This document shows positions 1 through 7,424 of a stretch of DNA of 15,019 nucleotides, one piece after another; position 1 is the stretch's first letter; each line of letters starts with the position of its first letter. Source of the stretch: Clostridium sp. (lineage in GTDB: Bacteria; Bacillota_A; Clostridia; Lachnospirales; Lachnospiraceae); contig JAMPAW010000075.1 of the NCBI GenBank assembly GCA_023666975.1, positions 1 to 15,019 on the forward strand. The letters are read 5' to 3'. Both the position numbers and the translations under genes were made by a program. Under the pieces are notes generated by a model. It did no database searches, was not told where the DNA came from, and saw nothing but the letters and a program-made list of their open reading frames with translations.

Positions 1-2
1 AT

Positions 3-482
3 CTGTTTCAGGATACGATCGCCAATAATATCCGTTTCGGGCAGCCGGAAGCAGATATGGAACGGGTAATCGAAGCGGCAAAGGCGGCATGCTGCCATGA
101 TTTTATCATGCAGCTTCCAGATGGGTATGAAACGAAGATCGGCGAGGGCGGCGCCTCCCTTTCCGGCGGGGAAAAGCAGAGGATATCCATTGCCCGTGCC
201 ATTATGAAGGATGCACCGATTATTATTCTGGACGAGGCGACGGCAAATGTCGATCCGGAAAATGAAAGGGAACTGATGGCGGCGATTGATGCACTGACTA
301 AGGAGAAAACGATTCTGATGATTGCCCACCGCTTGAAAACGGTGCGGAATGCTGACCAGATTCTTGTGGTTGACCGTGGCCGGATTGTGGAACAGGGCAG
401 GCATGAGGAGCTGATGCAAAGGGGTGGCATTTATAAACGCTTTGTTGATGCCCGCGAGCTTGCAGTAGGTTGGAAATTATAA
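3..482 (+). CDS. ABC exporter (fused permease/ATPase), C-terminal ATPase part, 5' end outside window
   Basis: The frame is open from the window edge and its first residues are the Q-loop region (LFQDTIANNIRFG), so the membrane domain and Walker A lie outside. Visible nucleotide-binding motifs are the ABC signature LSGGEKQR, Walker B IIILDEATANVD with its catalytic Glu, and the H-loop IAHR. The tail GRIVEQGRHEEL is typical of homodimer- or heterodimer-type exporters that pump drugs, lipids or peptides out across the membrane. Substrate cannot be told from this domain. Codon and base use are GC-richer than the next 9 kb, so this gene appears to belong to the host backbone. It converges on the AT-rich ABC ATPase gene, with a long imperfect palindrome between them. 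Confidence 0.93.
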   Translation: MFQDTIANNIRFGQPEADMERVIEAAKAACCHDFIMQLPDGYETKIGEGGASLSGGEKQRISIARAIMKDAPIIILDEATANVDPENERELMAAIDALTKEKTILMIAHRLKTVRNADQILVVDRGRIVEQGRHEELMQRGGIYKRFVDARELAVGWKL

Positions 483-514
483 CAGGTGTGACTGCTTTTG
501 TGATAAATTATAGA

Positions 515-610
515 CCTGGATTCTCGGATTAACATGACGATCAAATATTCCTAAACATAGTAAATACTATGCTTTCAGGTAATCATATCGCATGTTTACG
601 AGAATCAAGG
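515..610. repeat. Long imperfect palindrome between convergent genes
   Basis: The outer arms at 515-536 and 591-610 are complementary apart from a few mismatches and a bulge (left ends in TTAACATG, right begins CATGTTTACGAGAATC). An inner perfect hairpin, CATAGT-AAAT-ACTATG, lies at 556-571. The whole 96-nt segment could fold into one long arm. There is no good T-run on either side, so a canonical intrinsic terminator is doubtful. It could serve as a bidirectional transcription end or be a small palindromic mobile unit. It sits where base composition changes from moderate GC to AT-rich. Confidence 0.5.
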
Positions 611-622
611 TATCAATTGTGT

Positions 623-1321
623 TTAATTTCTTATATTAAGGTTTTCATTGTAATAGCTGTTATTTAATTTTCCGTCGCAAATTTTAATAATCCGGTTGGT
701 GGCTAGAGCTAATTCTTTATTATGTGTAATCATAATTATTGTTTGGTGATACAATTTATTTGCAGTCTTTAATAATTGTAATACAGCCATACTATTTTCA
801 CTATCTAAATTCCCCGTTGGCTCGTCTGCTAATATGATTGTGGGTTTTGTAATTAGTGCTCTAGCGATAGCAACCCGTTGCTGCTGCCCTCCCGATAATT
901 GCTCTGGCATGGAATATAAATTTTCTGTTAGCGATAATTGATTGATTATTTGTTTAAAATATTTTTTATCTATAGGGGCATTATCTAATTCTAATGGTAG
1001 AATAATGTTATCATATACGTTCAACATAGGAAGTAAATTGAAGTCTTGAAATACAAATCCTATTTTTCTTCGGCGGAAAATAGTTTTATTATATTCATCT
1101 AATTCTGAAATGTCTTGACCGTCGATTAGAATGGTTCCGCTTGAAGGAATGCCTAACCCTCCTAATAAATTTAAAAAAGTAGATTTTCCACTACCTGATG
1201 CACCGATAATGGAGATAAATTCCCCTTTTTCTACAGTTAAATCAATGCCATCCACAGCTTTTACCTGAATATTTCCTTTTGCATAGTATTTTTTTAGTGC
1301 ATGTGTTTCTAATATGGACAT
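623..1321 (-). CDS. ABC transporter ATP-binding protein, MacB/LolD/BceA type
   Basis: This 232-residue stand-alone ATPase has Walker A GASGSGKST (residues 40-48), Q-loop Gln92, signature LSGGQQQR (142-149), Walker B IILADEPTGNLD with catalytic Glu167, and H-loop His200. The ADEPTGNLD Walker B is characteristic of ATPases that partner FtsX-type permeases (MacB, LolD, BceA) and drive mechanotransmission or peptide handling rather than import. A strong GGGAGG site precedes the ATG. It follows the sensor kinase by 74 bp on the same strand, and the only FtsX permease in the window is the divergent gene at 5008-7419, so the two are inferred to form one transporter. A separate 11-bp repeat pair just upstream suggests it also has its own regulated promoter. 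Confidence 0.93.
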   Translation of the reverse strand: MSILETHALKKYYAKGNIQVKAVDGIDLTVEKGEFISIIGASGSGKSTFLNLLGGLGIPSSGTILIDGQDISELDEYNKTIFRRRKIGFVFQDFNLLPMLNVYDNIILPLELDNAPIDKKYFKQIINQLSLTENLYSMPEQLSGGQQQRVAIARALITKPTIILADEPTGNLDSENSMAVLQLLKTANKLYHQTIIMITHNKELALATNRIIKICDGKLNNSYYNENLNIRN

Positions 1322-1371
1322 ATTTTACCTCCCTTGTAAGATATTAGTGTGAGACAGTATATTAATTATAA

Positions 1372-1393
1372 ATTAGAATATCATTAGAATATC
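1372..1393 (-). promoter_or_regulatory. Two perfect tandem 11-bp repeats before the ABC ATPase gene
   Basis: On the minus strand the unit GATATTCTAAT occurs twice back to back, two bases after the kinase stop codon and about 50 bp before the ATPase start. Shifted by a few bases, it shares roughly 16 of 22 positions with the repeat pair at 3239-3260. One OmpR-family regulator could therefore bind both. A candidate -10, TATACT, lies just downstream on the minus strand, but spacing to it differs from the 3239 site. Confidence 0.45.
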
Positions 1394-1395
1394 AC

Positions 1396-2430
1396 TTAAT
1401 TATCACCAGAACATTTTGGGAGGTAAAGAATAAAGGTGCTTCCTTTATGTGGTACAGATTCAACTGTAATGCTTCCGTTTTGCATGTCCATAATTTTTTT
1501 TGAAAGATATAATCCTAATCCTGTGCCTTCTATACTATGAACTTCTGGCTCTCTGTAAAACCGCTTAAATATTAGAGGCTGATTTGCTTCTGAAATACCT
1601 TTTCCTGTATCTTTTATTTCAATTTTTATATAATCAATACAGGATTGGACAGTTAAATGTATTTCCCCATTTATATCTGTATATTTGACTGCATTGTCCA
1701 GAAGATTAAATATAACTTCTGTAGTCCATTTCACATCATAAAATCCAACAATAGTTTGTGGACAATTTACATATAGTTCAATATTCTTTTTTGCCGAAAA
1801 TAGTATAATAGAAGATATAGCTGCACTGATTGTATCATAAATATATCCGATTTCAGGTTTAAGTTGTATAATATTTGTTTCTAATAAAGATATTTTTATA
1901 AAAGAGTGTATAAGGAAATCGATTTTTTTAATTTGTCTGTTTAGGATATTGGTTAACATTTGGTATTCTGTTTCAGAGTTAATTCCTTTAGAAAACATTT
2001 CTCCTACAATGCTAATACTTGCCATAGGCGTGTGCAATTGATGTGATATATGTGAAATTGCTTGCTGCAGATTATCTTTCTCTTCGACAGTATTCTTTTT
2101 TTGATAGTATATTACATTGTATAATTGTTGTAACTTGTAATCAATAAAATTTTCAATTGTATCATATTGTTCTTCATATTTAATTATATAATTACCATTT
2201 AACATTTCATCCACTTCATTAGTTATATGCCTTGCGAAATAATGCATATTTCTTTGGTTAACCTTAAAATAAAGATAATTTCCAATTTGGTGTAACAGGG
2301 TGATGATAAAAATACAAATAAGTATTGTTAAACTATGAAATTGATTCCATAATACATATAATATAATTAGACTTACTAATATTTCTACTGTGTATATTAA
2401 ATTAAAAAAAATTTTTATTTTTCGATCCAT
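1396..2430 (-). CDS. Two-component sensor histidine kinase, short intramembrane-sensing type
   Basis: The 344 residues start with two adjacent membrane helices (about 8-28 and 33-53) with almost no extracellular loop. This is the layout of BceS-like kinases, which sense through a partner ABC transporter rather than by binding ligand. The cytoplasmic part has the H-box SHISHQLHTP with phospho-acceptor His130, the N-box FNLLDNAVKYT (Asn242, Asn246), the G1 box DTGKGI (274-279), the F-box FKRFYR and the G2 box GTGLGL (302-307). All catalytic residues look intact. The start overlaps the end of the response regulator gene by 16 bp, implying translational coupling. Substrate specificity is not visible, but the adjacent ABC genes and small peptide suggest a peptide-type signal. 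Confidence 0.93.
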   Translation of the reverse strand: MDRKIKIFFNLIYTVEILVSLIILYVLWNQFHSLTILICIFIITLLHQIGNYLYFKVNQRNMHYFARHITNEVDEMLNGNYIIKYEEQYDTIENFIDYKLQQLYNVIYYQKKNTVEEKDNLQQAISHISHQLHTPMASISIVGEMFSKGINSETEYQMLTNILNRQIKKIDFLIHSFIKISLLETNIIQLKPEIGYIYDTISAAISSIILFSAKKNIELYVNCPQTIVGFYDVKWTTEVIFNLLDNAVKYTDINGEIHLTVQSCIDYIKIEIKDTGKGISEANQPLIFKRFYREPEVHSIEGTGLGLYLSKKIMDMQNGSITVESVPHKGSTFILYLPKCSGDN

Positions 2431-3095
2431 GTATATCCCAACCCATATATTGTTTTAAAATATTTATGTTTATCATCTTCTAATTTGTTTCGTAGTCGAT
2501 GAATGGATTCTGTTATAGCGTGTTCACTTATTTCGTATTGATTTTTCCATACTCTATCCAATAGCTTTTCTTTGGAAAAAACCACATTGGGTTCTTGTAT
2601 AAGAATTTTCAGTAATGAAAAGTCGGAGGCAGCAACTGTAATGGTATTACCATCTACAGAAATCACTTGCTTTTCAAAGTTAATATATAAGTGTCCATCA
2701 GAAAAATCAGGAATATCAGGTGAATTTGAATATATTCTTTTCAAAATAGTATTTATTTTTAATTTAAAAACTTCTATACTGAACGGTTTAGTGATGTATT
2801 CTTCAGCACCTAAATGATAACCTTGTAAAACGTCTGATTCTTTCGTGTTTCCAGTTAGAAATATTATTGGAAATGGATATATTTCTTTGATTTTTTTGCA
2901 TAGATAAAATCCATTTCCGTCTGGTAAATTAATGTCAAGTATTGCGAGTTTTGGTCGTCGTGCTTTAAAATAAGACATAGCTTCGTCAACTGTACTTGCA
3001 GTAGTTATTTGATATCCTTCTTTGGTTAAATGATATGAAAGTAAATATCTTAATTCATCATCATCTTCTAAAAGAAATAATTCCGATGGTTCCAT
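2415..3095 (-). CDS. Response regulator, OmpR/PhoB family
   Basis: From Met at 3095 the product is 226 residues. The receiver domain has the acidic patch Glu10-Asp11-Asp12, phospho-acceptor Asp54 (AILDINLPDG), Thr81 and Lys103 (TKPF). The C-terminal winged helix (about 130-226) ends with YFKTIYGLGYTW, typical of OmpR-family DNA binding. The frame stays open to 3188, but receiver domains begin only a few residues before the LLLEDD-type strand, so 3095 is preferred. The AAAGGGGG site is about 13 bases upstream, which is long, so the start is not certain. It is first in the operon with the kinase and ABC ATPase. Likely targets are the 11-bp direct repeats at 3239-3260 and 1372-1393. Confidence 0.92.
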   Translation of the reverse strand: MEPSELFLLEDDDELRYLLSYHLTKEGYQITTASTVDEAMSYFKARRPKLAILDINLPDGNGFYLCKKIKEIYPFPIIFLTGNTKESDVLQGYHLGAEEYITKPFSIEVFKLKINTILKRIYSNSPDIPDFSDGHLYINFEKQVISVDGNTITVAASDFSLLKILIQEPNVVFSKEKLLDRVWKNQYEISEHAITESIHRLRNKLEDDKHKYFKTIYGLGYTWIEK

Positions 3096-3159
3096 AGTGT
3101 ATGACGTACCCCCTTTATATTTCATAAACAAATATATGGTACCTAAATGGTATTGTGCA

Positions 3160-3188
3160 ATTATAACATTTAAAATTGAAAGAAACAA
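3160..3188 (-). promoter_or_regulatory. Promoter of the leftward regulator-kinase-ABC operon
   Basis: On the minus strand TTGTTT (3183-3188) and TATAAT (3160-3165) are separated by exactly 17 bases. The -10 is a perfect match. It would give a leader of about 60 nt before the response regulator start. An ATGGTA pair spaced 11 bp (3136 and 3147) lies around the expected transcription start. Confidence 0.5.
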
Positions 3189-3238
3189 TAGAAATATATT
3201 TCTTATTCAACAATAGAAAAAATTTAATTGTTTTAAAT

Positions 3239-3260
3239 TTTTGATGATATTTTGATGATT
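3239..3260 (+). promoter_or_regulatory. Tandem 11-bp repeats, probable OmpR-family regulator operator
   Basis: TTTTGATGATA and TTTTGATGATT are adjacent with an 11-bp period, and end one base before the -35 hexamer at 3262. Direct repeats with this period immediately upstream of -35 are the usual binding arrangement of PhoB/OmpR-type activators. The response regulator encoded next door is the obvious candidate. Confidence 0.6.
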
Positions 3261-3261
3261 T

Positions 3262-3290
3262 TTGTATGTTATTGTAAAAAACAATATAAT
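3262..3290 (+). promoter_or_regulatory. Promoter of the rightward lipoprotein-peptide-transporter operon
   Basis: TTGTAT (3262-3267), a 17-base spacer and TATAAT (3285-3290) form a near-consensus sigma-A promoter. Transcription would start near 3297, leaving about a 40-nt leader before the lipoprotein start at 3338. Confidence 0.6.
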
Positions 3291-3337
3291 ATCAGGAGAA
3301 TTTGAATTTAAATTAAAGAAAGGTAAAGGTAAAGATT

Positions 3338-4657
3338 ATGAATGAAAAACATGGGAAAAGATGTGTCATCATTTTTTTGCTAATATTTATATTTATCCTA
3401 ACAGGATGTAAACTGAATGAAAAATTGCAATCAGGGGACAGGAACGTGATAACGCTAGGTGTCGTTTACTTAGATGATAATGTGAGAGACGAAGTAGCCG
3501 AATTTAATAAGGAGGATGAAGAATATAAAATAGAAATTAAAGATTATTCTGATCAAGAAGATCCGGTGAGTAGTATTAATACGGATATAATTTCAGGAAA
3601 TGCACCAGATTTAATTGCATTAAGTCAGCTTCCGGCACAGCAGTATGCATCCAAAGGAGTATTAGAAGATTTGACCTCATATTTTGAGAAAGATGACGAG
3701 CTTAGTGAGAGTGATTTTTTGGATTCGTTGATTAATACAATGCAGATAGATGGAAAACTATATTATTCTGTGAGCAGTTTTGAGTTGATGACAATGATTA
3801 CAGGAAAAGATATTGTGGCAGATAGCAAGGATTGGAGTTTTGAGAAAATGGGAGAACTTGTTAAACAGAAGGATAAAAACAAAAGATTGTTTTTATTTGA
3901 CAGTAAATGGGATCGTTTATTTAATCTAATGTATGATGGTGGAGGTAGTGCTGATTTTGTGAATTTAGAACAAGGAACCTGTAATTTTGACAGTTTAGAA
4001 TTTATGGATTTGTTGGAAATCTGTAATGCAGGTGATGATAATACTGCGGAGCCAGATGATATAACAGAGGAAGAATTACTGGAAATTTCCAATATGATTA
4101 AAAATGGTAATATTATGTTTGTAACTGGCAGAATAACACCTGATCAAATATTAGCAAATCGTGTAATGTTTGGACGGGATATAACATTTGTGGGCTCATA
4201 TTTTCGCTTAAATGATGCAATAGGAATGTATTCAAAGTCAAAAGTAAAAGATGGTGCATGGCGTTTTTTAAAACGATTAATGTCAAAGGAATATCAAGGC
4301 AAGCATTTGCAAGATTTTCAAGATATGCCCGTGAGGAAAGATTGTATGGAGGCATATATAAAAATGAAGACCGCAACAGAAGAATATACTGATGAATTTG
4401 GCAATGATGTAAAGCCACTTGAAAGTGTAGAGTGCTTAAATGGGATGGAAGCGAAAGTAAAACCGTTAGAAGAAGCAGATGTTCAATTATTCCAAAACCT
4501 GCTTAGTGAAACGACAAGAATGGTAGGATATGAACAAAATGTATTTAATATTATTAACGAGGAGAGTATGTCATATTTTTATGGCGATAAAAGTGTAGAA
4601 GAGACGGCCGCAGTTATCCAAAATCGAGTGGCAAATTACATTAGTGAGAAACAGTAA
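3338..4657 (+). CDS. Extracellular solute-binding lipoprotein (family 1 type)
   Basis: The 439-residue product starts with a charged n-region, a hydrophobic stretch (about 10-21) and a lipobox LTGC, so it should be cut and lipid-anchored at Cys24 on the outer face of the membrane. The mature part begins like family 1 (sugar/oligopeptide-type) binding proteins: a strand (ITLGVVYLDD), a region on the fate of the particle (VRDEVAEFN), then NAPDLIALSQLPAQQYASKGVLEDL, a common motif of this fold. No importer permeases of the MalFG type accompany it. It is first in an operon with a small Cys-rich peptide and two exporter-like ABC systems, so it may bind a peptide or help sensing or immunity rather than feed sugar import. 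That role is inference. Start is supported by an AAGG-type site. Confidence 0.88.
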   Translation: MNEKHGKRCVIIFLLIFIFILTGCKLNEKLQSGDRNVITLGVVYLDDNVRDEVAEFNKEDEEYKIEIKDYSDQEDPVSSINTDIISGNAPDLIALSQLPAQQYASKGVLEDLTSYFEKDDELSESDFLDSLINTMQIDGKLYYSVSSFELMTMITGKDIVADSKDWSFEKMGELVKQKDKNKRLFLFDSKWDRLFNLMYDGGGSADFVNLEQGTCNFDSLEFMDLLEICNAGDDNTAEPDDITEEELLEISNMIKNGNIMFVTGRITPDQILANRVMFGRDITFVGSYFRLNDAIGMYSKSKVKDGAWRFLKRLMSKEYQGKHLQDFQDMPVRKDCMEAYIKMKTATEEYTDEFGNDVKPLESVECLNGMEAKVKPLEEADVQLFQNLLSETTRMVGYEQNVFNIINEESMSYFYGDKSVEETAAVIQNRVANYISEKQ

Positions 4658-4697
4658 GTCATTAAATGATAAAGATATACGGAGAAGTAGTAAATTT

Positions 4698-4704
4698 AAA
4701 GGAG
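4698..4704 (+). promoter_or_regulatory. Ribosome binding site deciding the start of the small peptide gene
   Basis: AAAGGAG lies 9 bases before ATG 4714. The earlier in-frame ATG at 4666 has no such site, so translation should begin at 4714 and give 50 residues. Confidence 0.7.
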
Positions 4705-4713
4705 AATAGAAAT

Positions 4714-4866
4714 ATGTGTTATGCAGATTTCGCAAGTACACGGGGAACAGTCACAAACTCATGTCTATTCTGCCATTATAACTGTGGTGGTAGTAGTCCG
4801 GATGCCGTAGAAGCAAATAACAAAGCAAATAAAGCGGTATCAAAAGGCGCACACAGAAAATCTTGA
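4714..4866 (+). CDS. Small Cys-rich peptide (50 aa), candidate secreted signal or bacteriocin-like precursor
   Basis: I do not recognise this family. The 50 residues contain four cysteines: Cys2, Cys17, Cys20 and Cys24, the last three in the cluster SCLFCHYNCGG. A hydrophilic, basic tail rich in Asn, Lys and Ala follows (ANNKANKAVSKGAHRKS). There is no membrane segment and no classical signal peptide. It has a strong ribosome binding site, lies 56 bp after the lipoprotein gene and is followed by a terminator-like hairpin before the permease gene. That is the usual layout for a peptide precursor made in excess over its transporters. No lanthionine synthetase, radical-SAM enzyme, YcaO or C39 peptidase is encoded nearby, so modification, if any, must come from elsewhere or be limited to disulfides. 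An alternative is a short intracellular metal-binding protein. Confidence 0.7.
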   Translation: MCYADFASTRGTVTNSCLFCHYNCGGSSPDAVEANNKANKAVSKGAHRKS

Positions 4867-4934
4867 TAGTAAGTTATTATCAAGAATGTATGTTGGGTCT
4901 CGTATTTGATGTACAGAAGTTGATATGAGTAAGC

Positions 4935-4971
4935 AAAAGTCCTTTAAATTAAAAATATGAAAAGGACTTTT
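4935..4971 (+). terminator. Intrinsic terminator/attenuator between peptide and permease genes
   Basis: AAAAGTCCTTT (4935-4945) and AAAGGACTTTT (4961-4971) form a perfect 11-bp stem with a 15-nt loop. It runs directly into a U-rich stretch (TTTTGTGTTATTATT). It would stop or thin transcription after the peptide gene, leaving read-through for the permease and exporter. The hairpin covers the ATG at 4957, arguing that this is not the permease start. Confidence 0.7.
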
Positions 4972-5007
4972 GTGTTATTATTAAGAAAAATAGCGGGGAT
5001 GTTCTGT

Positions 5008-7419
5008 ATGAAGATTAATGATATATTTCTAATAAAAAAAATAGCAAAGAAAGATATTAAAAAGGAAAAAATGCAAAGCATTTTTATTGTAGGAACAATT
5101 CTTTTTACATCTCTTTTGTTAACGATATTTACGAATGGAATCCTATTCTTATTGCAGAGTGATAGTGTTAATAGAAAGCAGGATGCACAAATATATTTTC
5201 TATATTCAGATACAACAGAATCAATAAAGAATTCTATTATGGGAATAGAAAATGTTGAATGGGTTGCAGAGCGAAAAGAGTTAGGAACGCTAAAACAGGG
5301 AGATTATGAATTGACAACAATTTTCGCAGATGAAAACGCACTTGGAAAACATGAATGTATTTCTTATAGTGGAACATATAGCAATACATTAAATGACATA
5401 ATTATTCCTGAAGAATTATTAGAGGTGATGGGAACTAATAAGGTGATAGGAGATTTAATATCTTTAGATTTGGTTGGTAATGGATTGAAACAGAATTATA
5501 AAATTTCCGGAATCTATAAACAGGGAGAAGAAATTCAAAAATGGAAAAATTACAATATATATGTAAATAAAACTACAGCAGTTAATCTTATAAATGATGA
5601 CACATTTATGGTTGAAAGTTATGTGCGATTACCTTATGAAAATATTGATGTGAATAATAGTATAGATATTGCAAATTCTATCGTAGACCAGATTGGTGTA
5701 GAGCAAATCTTAGTTTATCAGAACTCATTTTTTCCATTTGGGGGAAGAAAAGAGCAATTACTAAATCTGATTAAAAAAACGTGGATCGTCTGGTGTATTC
5801 TATTATTGTTGGCATATTTATCCATCTATAGTATTTTTTCCATTCTAGTGCAGGGAAAAATAAGAATATATGGTCAGTTTCGTACCATAGGGGTAACTTC
5901 AAAACAACTTAAAAGTATTATTTATATGGAACAAAAATTGCTTTCCAGACCAAGTATTTTAATTGGTATTATATTAGGTGATATAATTGGGTTTCTTTCA
6001 GGTATGAAAACAATTGATTATGTTAATATGTTTATAACTAATGGAATTATATTTATTTTGATTGATTTAATTATCAAAATGGCTGTCAGAGTTCCTGTGA
6101 AAAAGGCAATGCAAATATCGCCGATGGAATGTCGGAGATATTTACAACAAAATATCCGGAACAAAAGTTATAGAAGACACCAGAAACTCACACCAGAATT
6201 TTTAGGTAAAAAGAATTTGATGGAAAATAGACGTAAAACTGTGTTAATTATCAGTTCACTATTTTTATGTGGCTTTTTAACGCTATTAGATGCTACATTT
6301 TTGAAATCGTATGATTCTGAAAAAATGTTACGTTTTCATTTTTATCCGCATGGAGATATTCAGGTTGAGATTGCTCAATATGGGAAATCATCGTATAAAA
6401 GTGGAGAAGGTGATTGGTATCAGAGTCGGATACAAAACACAAATAATCCTTTGACAAAAGATTTGCTGGAAAAGATTAAAAAAATTACAGGGGTAAAGAA
6501 GGTTACTGAAATACATGCAACGGAAATGCATATTGCACGCCCTGATGGTTGGAGTGAAGAAGAATCACAACCGCTTTTGTCAGAACAGGAATTTGAGACC
6601 ATTGTAAAAGAATGTCTTATAGAAGGCAATCCTACTTATAAAGAATTTATAGAGAAGAAAGGGATTTTCGTCATTTATGATAAAGATGCACTGGTTCGTG
6701 TTGGTGAACAGTGTATCGTTTCTGTATTAAAAAAAGATGGTAATGTTGAAGAGATAGTCTCGCCTGTAATGGGGCTTTTTTCGCAAGATAAAGTATTAGA
6801 ATATTGTCAACTTGTTCCACATCCACGCTATCTTATGGCAGAAGAATGTATAAAGCAAGTAACTGGAAATACCGATACCGTATATTTATACCAAATTAAC
6901 ACAGAAAAAGATATGGAGGATAATGTAATGGATATTCTGCAAACAATGCTTGTAAATAGTAATACCCTTGTTGTAGATTCTTTAAGAGAAAGTGGAATGT
7001 CAGATCAGGAGAATATAATTGCATTGTTGCGGATTGTAATGGTGATGGTCAGTGTGGTTTTTGTTTTTAGTATTGAACATTTAATGAATGTTATATTGTC
7101 AGATTTTTATAATCGTCAATGTGAATATGGAATATTAAAATCAATAGGAATGACAACTATTCAACTCCGGCATATGATTTCAGTGGAAATGTTTGGTTAT
7201 GTAGTTATTCCTATGGTAATCAATTTAATTGCAGGATCTGGATTAGTGTTTTTAATATGCCAATATGTAGATGAAAGACTACATTGCATTAATTATTCAT
7301 ATCCGTTTGCATTTGTTTTTATTTATTTTATTACTATGTTATCTGTAACGGCGATTTTAATATGTCTCTTAACTAGAAGTTTAGAAAAGAAAAGTATTAC
7401 ATATCAAATCAGAGGTTAG
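5008..7419 (+). CDS. FtsX-type ABC permease with two extracellular domains
   Basis: From ATG 5008 the protein is 803 residues. The frame opens at 4957, but that ATG is within a terminator hairpin and lacks a ribosome site, while GGGGAT precedes 5008. Eight membrane helices are readable: about 24-49, then after a roughly 200-residue extracellular domain 257-280, 315-332 and 337-358; then 410-431, a second domain of about 240 residues, and 672-693, 728-753 and 765-790. This is a duplicated FtsX unit, unlike the 10-helix, single-domain BceB. Such permeases work with MacB/LolD-type ATPases, here most likely the product of 623-1321. Roles known for the class include peptide or antibiotic extrusion, immunity and signal transfer to a kinase. 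It ends 5 bp before the exporter gene, so the two are co-transcribed. Confidence 0.88.
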   Translation: MKINDIFLIKKIAKKDIKKEKMQSIFIVGTILFTSLLLTIFTNGILFLLQSDSVNRKQDAQIYFLYSDTTESIKNSIMGIENVEWVAERKELGTLKQGDYELTTIFADENALGKHECISYSGTYSNTLNDIIIPEELLEVMGTNKVIGDLISLDLVGNGLKQNYKISGIYKQGEEIQKWKNYNIYVNKTTAVNLINDDTFMVESYVRLPYENIDVNNSIDIANSIVDQIGVEQILVYQNSFFPFGGRKEQLLNLIKKTWIVWCILLLLAYLSIYSIFSILVQGKIRIYGQFRTIGVTSKQLKSIIYMEQKLLSRPSILIGIILGDIIGFLSGMKTIDYVNMFITNGIIFILIDLIIKMAVRVPVKKAMQISPMECRRYLQQNIRNKSYRRHQKLTPEFLGKKNLMENRRKTVLIISSLFLCGFLTLLDATFLKSYDSEKMLRFHFYPHGDIQVEIAQYGKSSYKSGEGDWYQSRIQNTNNPLTKDLLEKIKKITGVKKVTEIHATEMHIARPDGWSEEESQPLLSEQEFETIVKECLIEGNPTYKEFIEKKGIFVIYDKDALVRVGEQCIVSVLKKDGNVEEIVSPVMGLFSQDKVLEYCQLVPHPRYLMAEECIKQVTGNTDTVYLYQINTEKDMEDNVMDILQTMLVNSNTLVVDSLRESGMSDQENIIALLRIVMVMVSVVFVFSIEHLMNVILSDFYNRQCEYGILKSIGMTTIQLRHMISVEMFGYVVIPMVINLIAGSGLVFLICQYVDERLHCINYSYPFAFVFIYFITMLSVTAILICLLTRSLEKKSITYQIRG

Positions 7420-7424
7420 GAAGT

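Noticed and set aside
2572..2817. Plus-strand frame within the response regulator gene
   Set aside because: It is antisense to the conserved receiver and DNA-binding domains, with no start signals.
4666..4713. Earlier start for the small peptide at 4666
   Set aside because: No ribosome site precedes it, while AAAGGAG is well placed for 4714.
4762..4776. CxxCH (CLFCH) in the small peptide as a haem c attachment site
   Set aside because: The peptide has no signal sequence or membrane anchor and no cytochrome maturation genes are nearby; the match is short enough to be chance.
4714..4791. Double-glycine leader ending at CGG in the small peptide
   Set aside because: The hydrophobic residues expected at -4, -7 and -12 are missing, and neither transporter carries a C39 peptidase domain.
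4957..5007. Permease start at 4957
   Set aside because: The ATG is in the loop of a terminator-like hairpin without a ribosome site; 5008 has GGGGAT upstream.
5008..7419. BceB assignment for the permease
   Set aside because: BceB has ten helices and one extracellular domain; this protein has eight helices and two domains.
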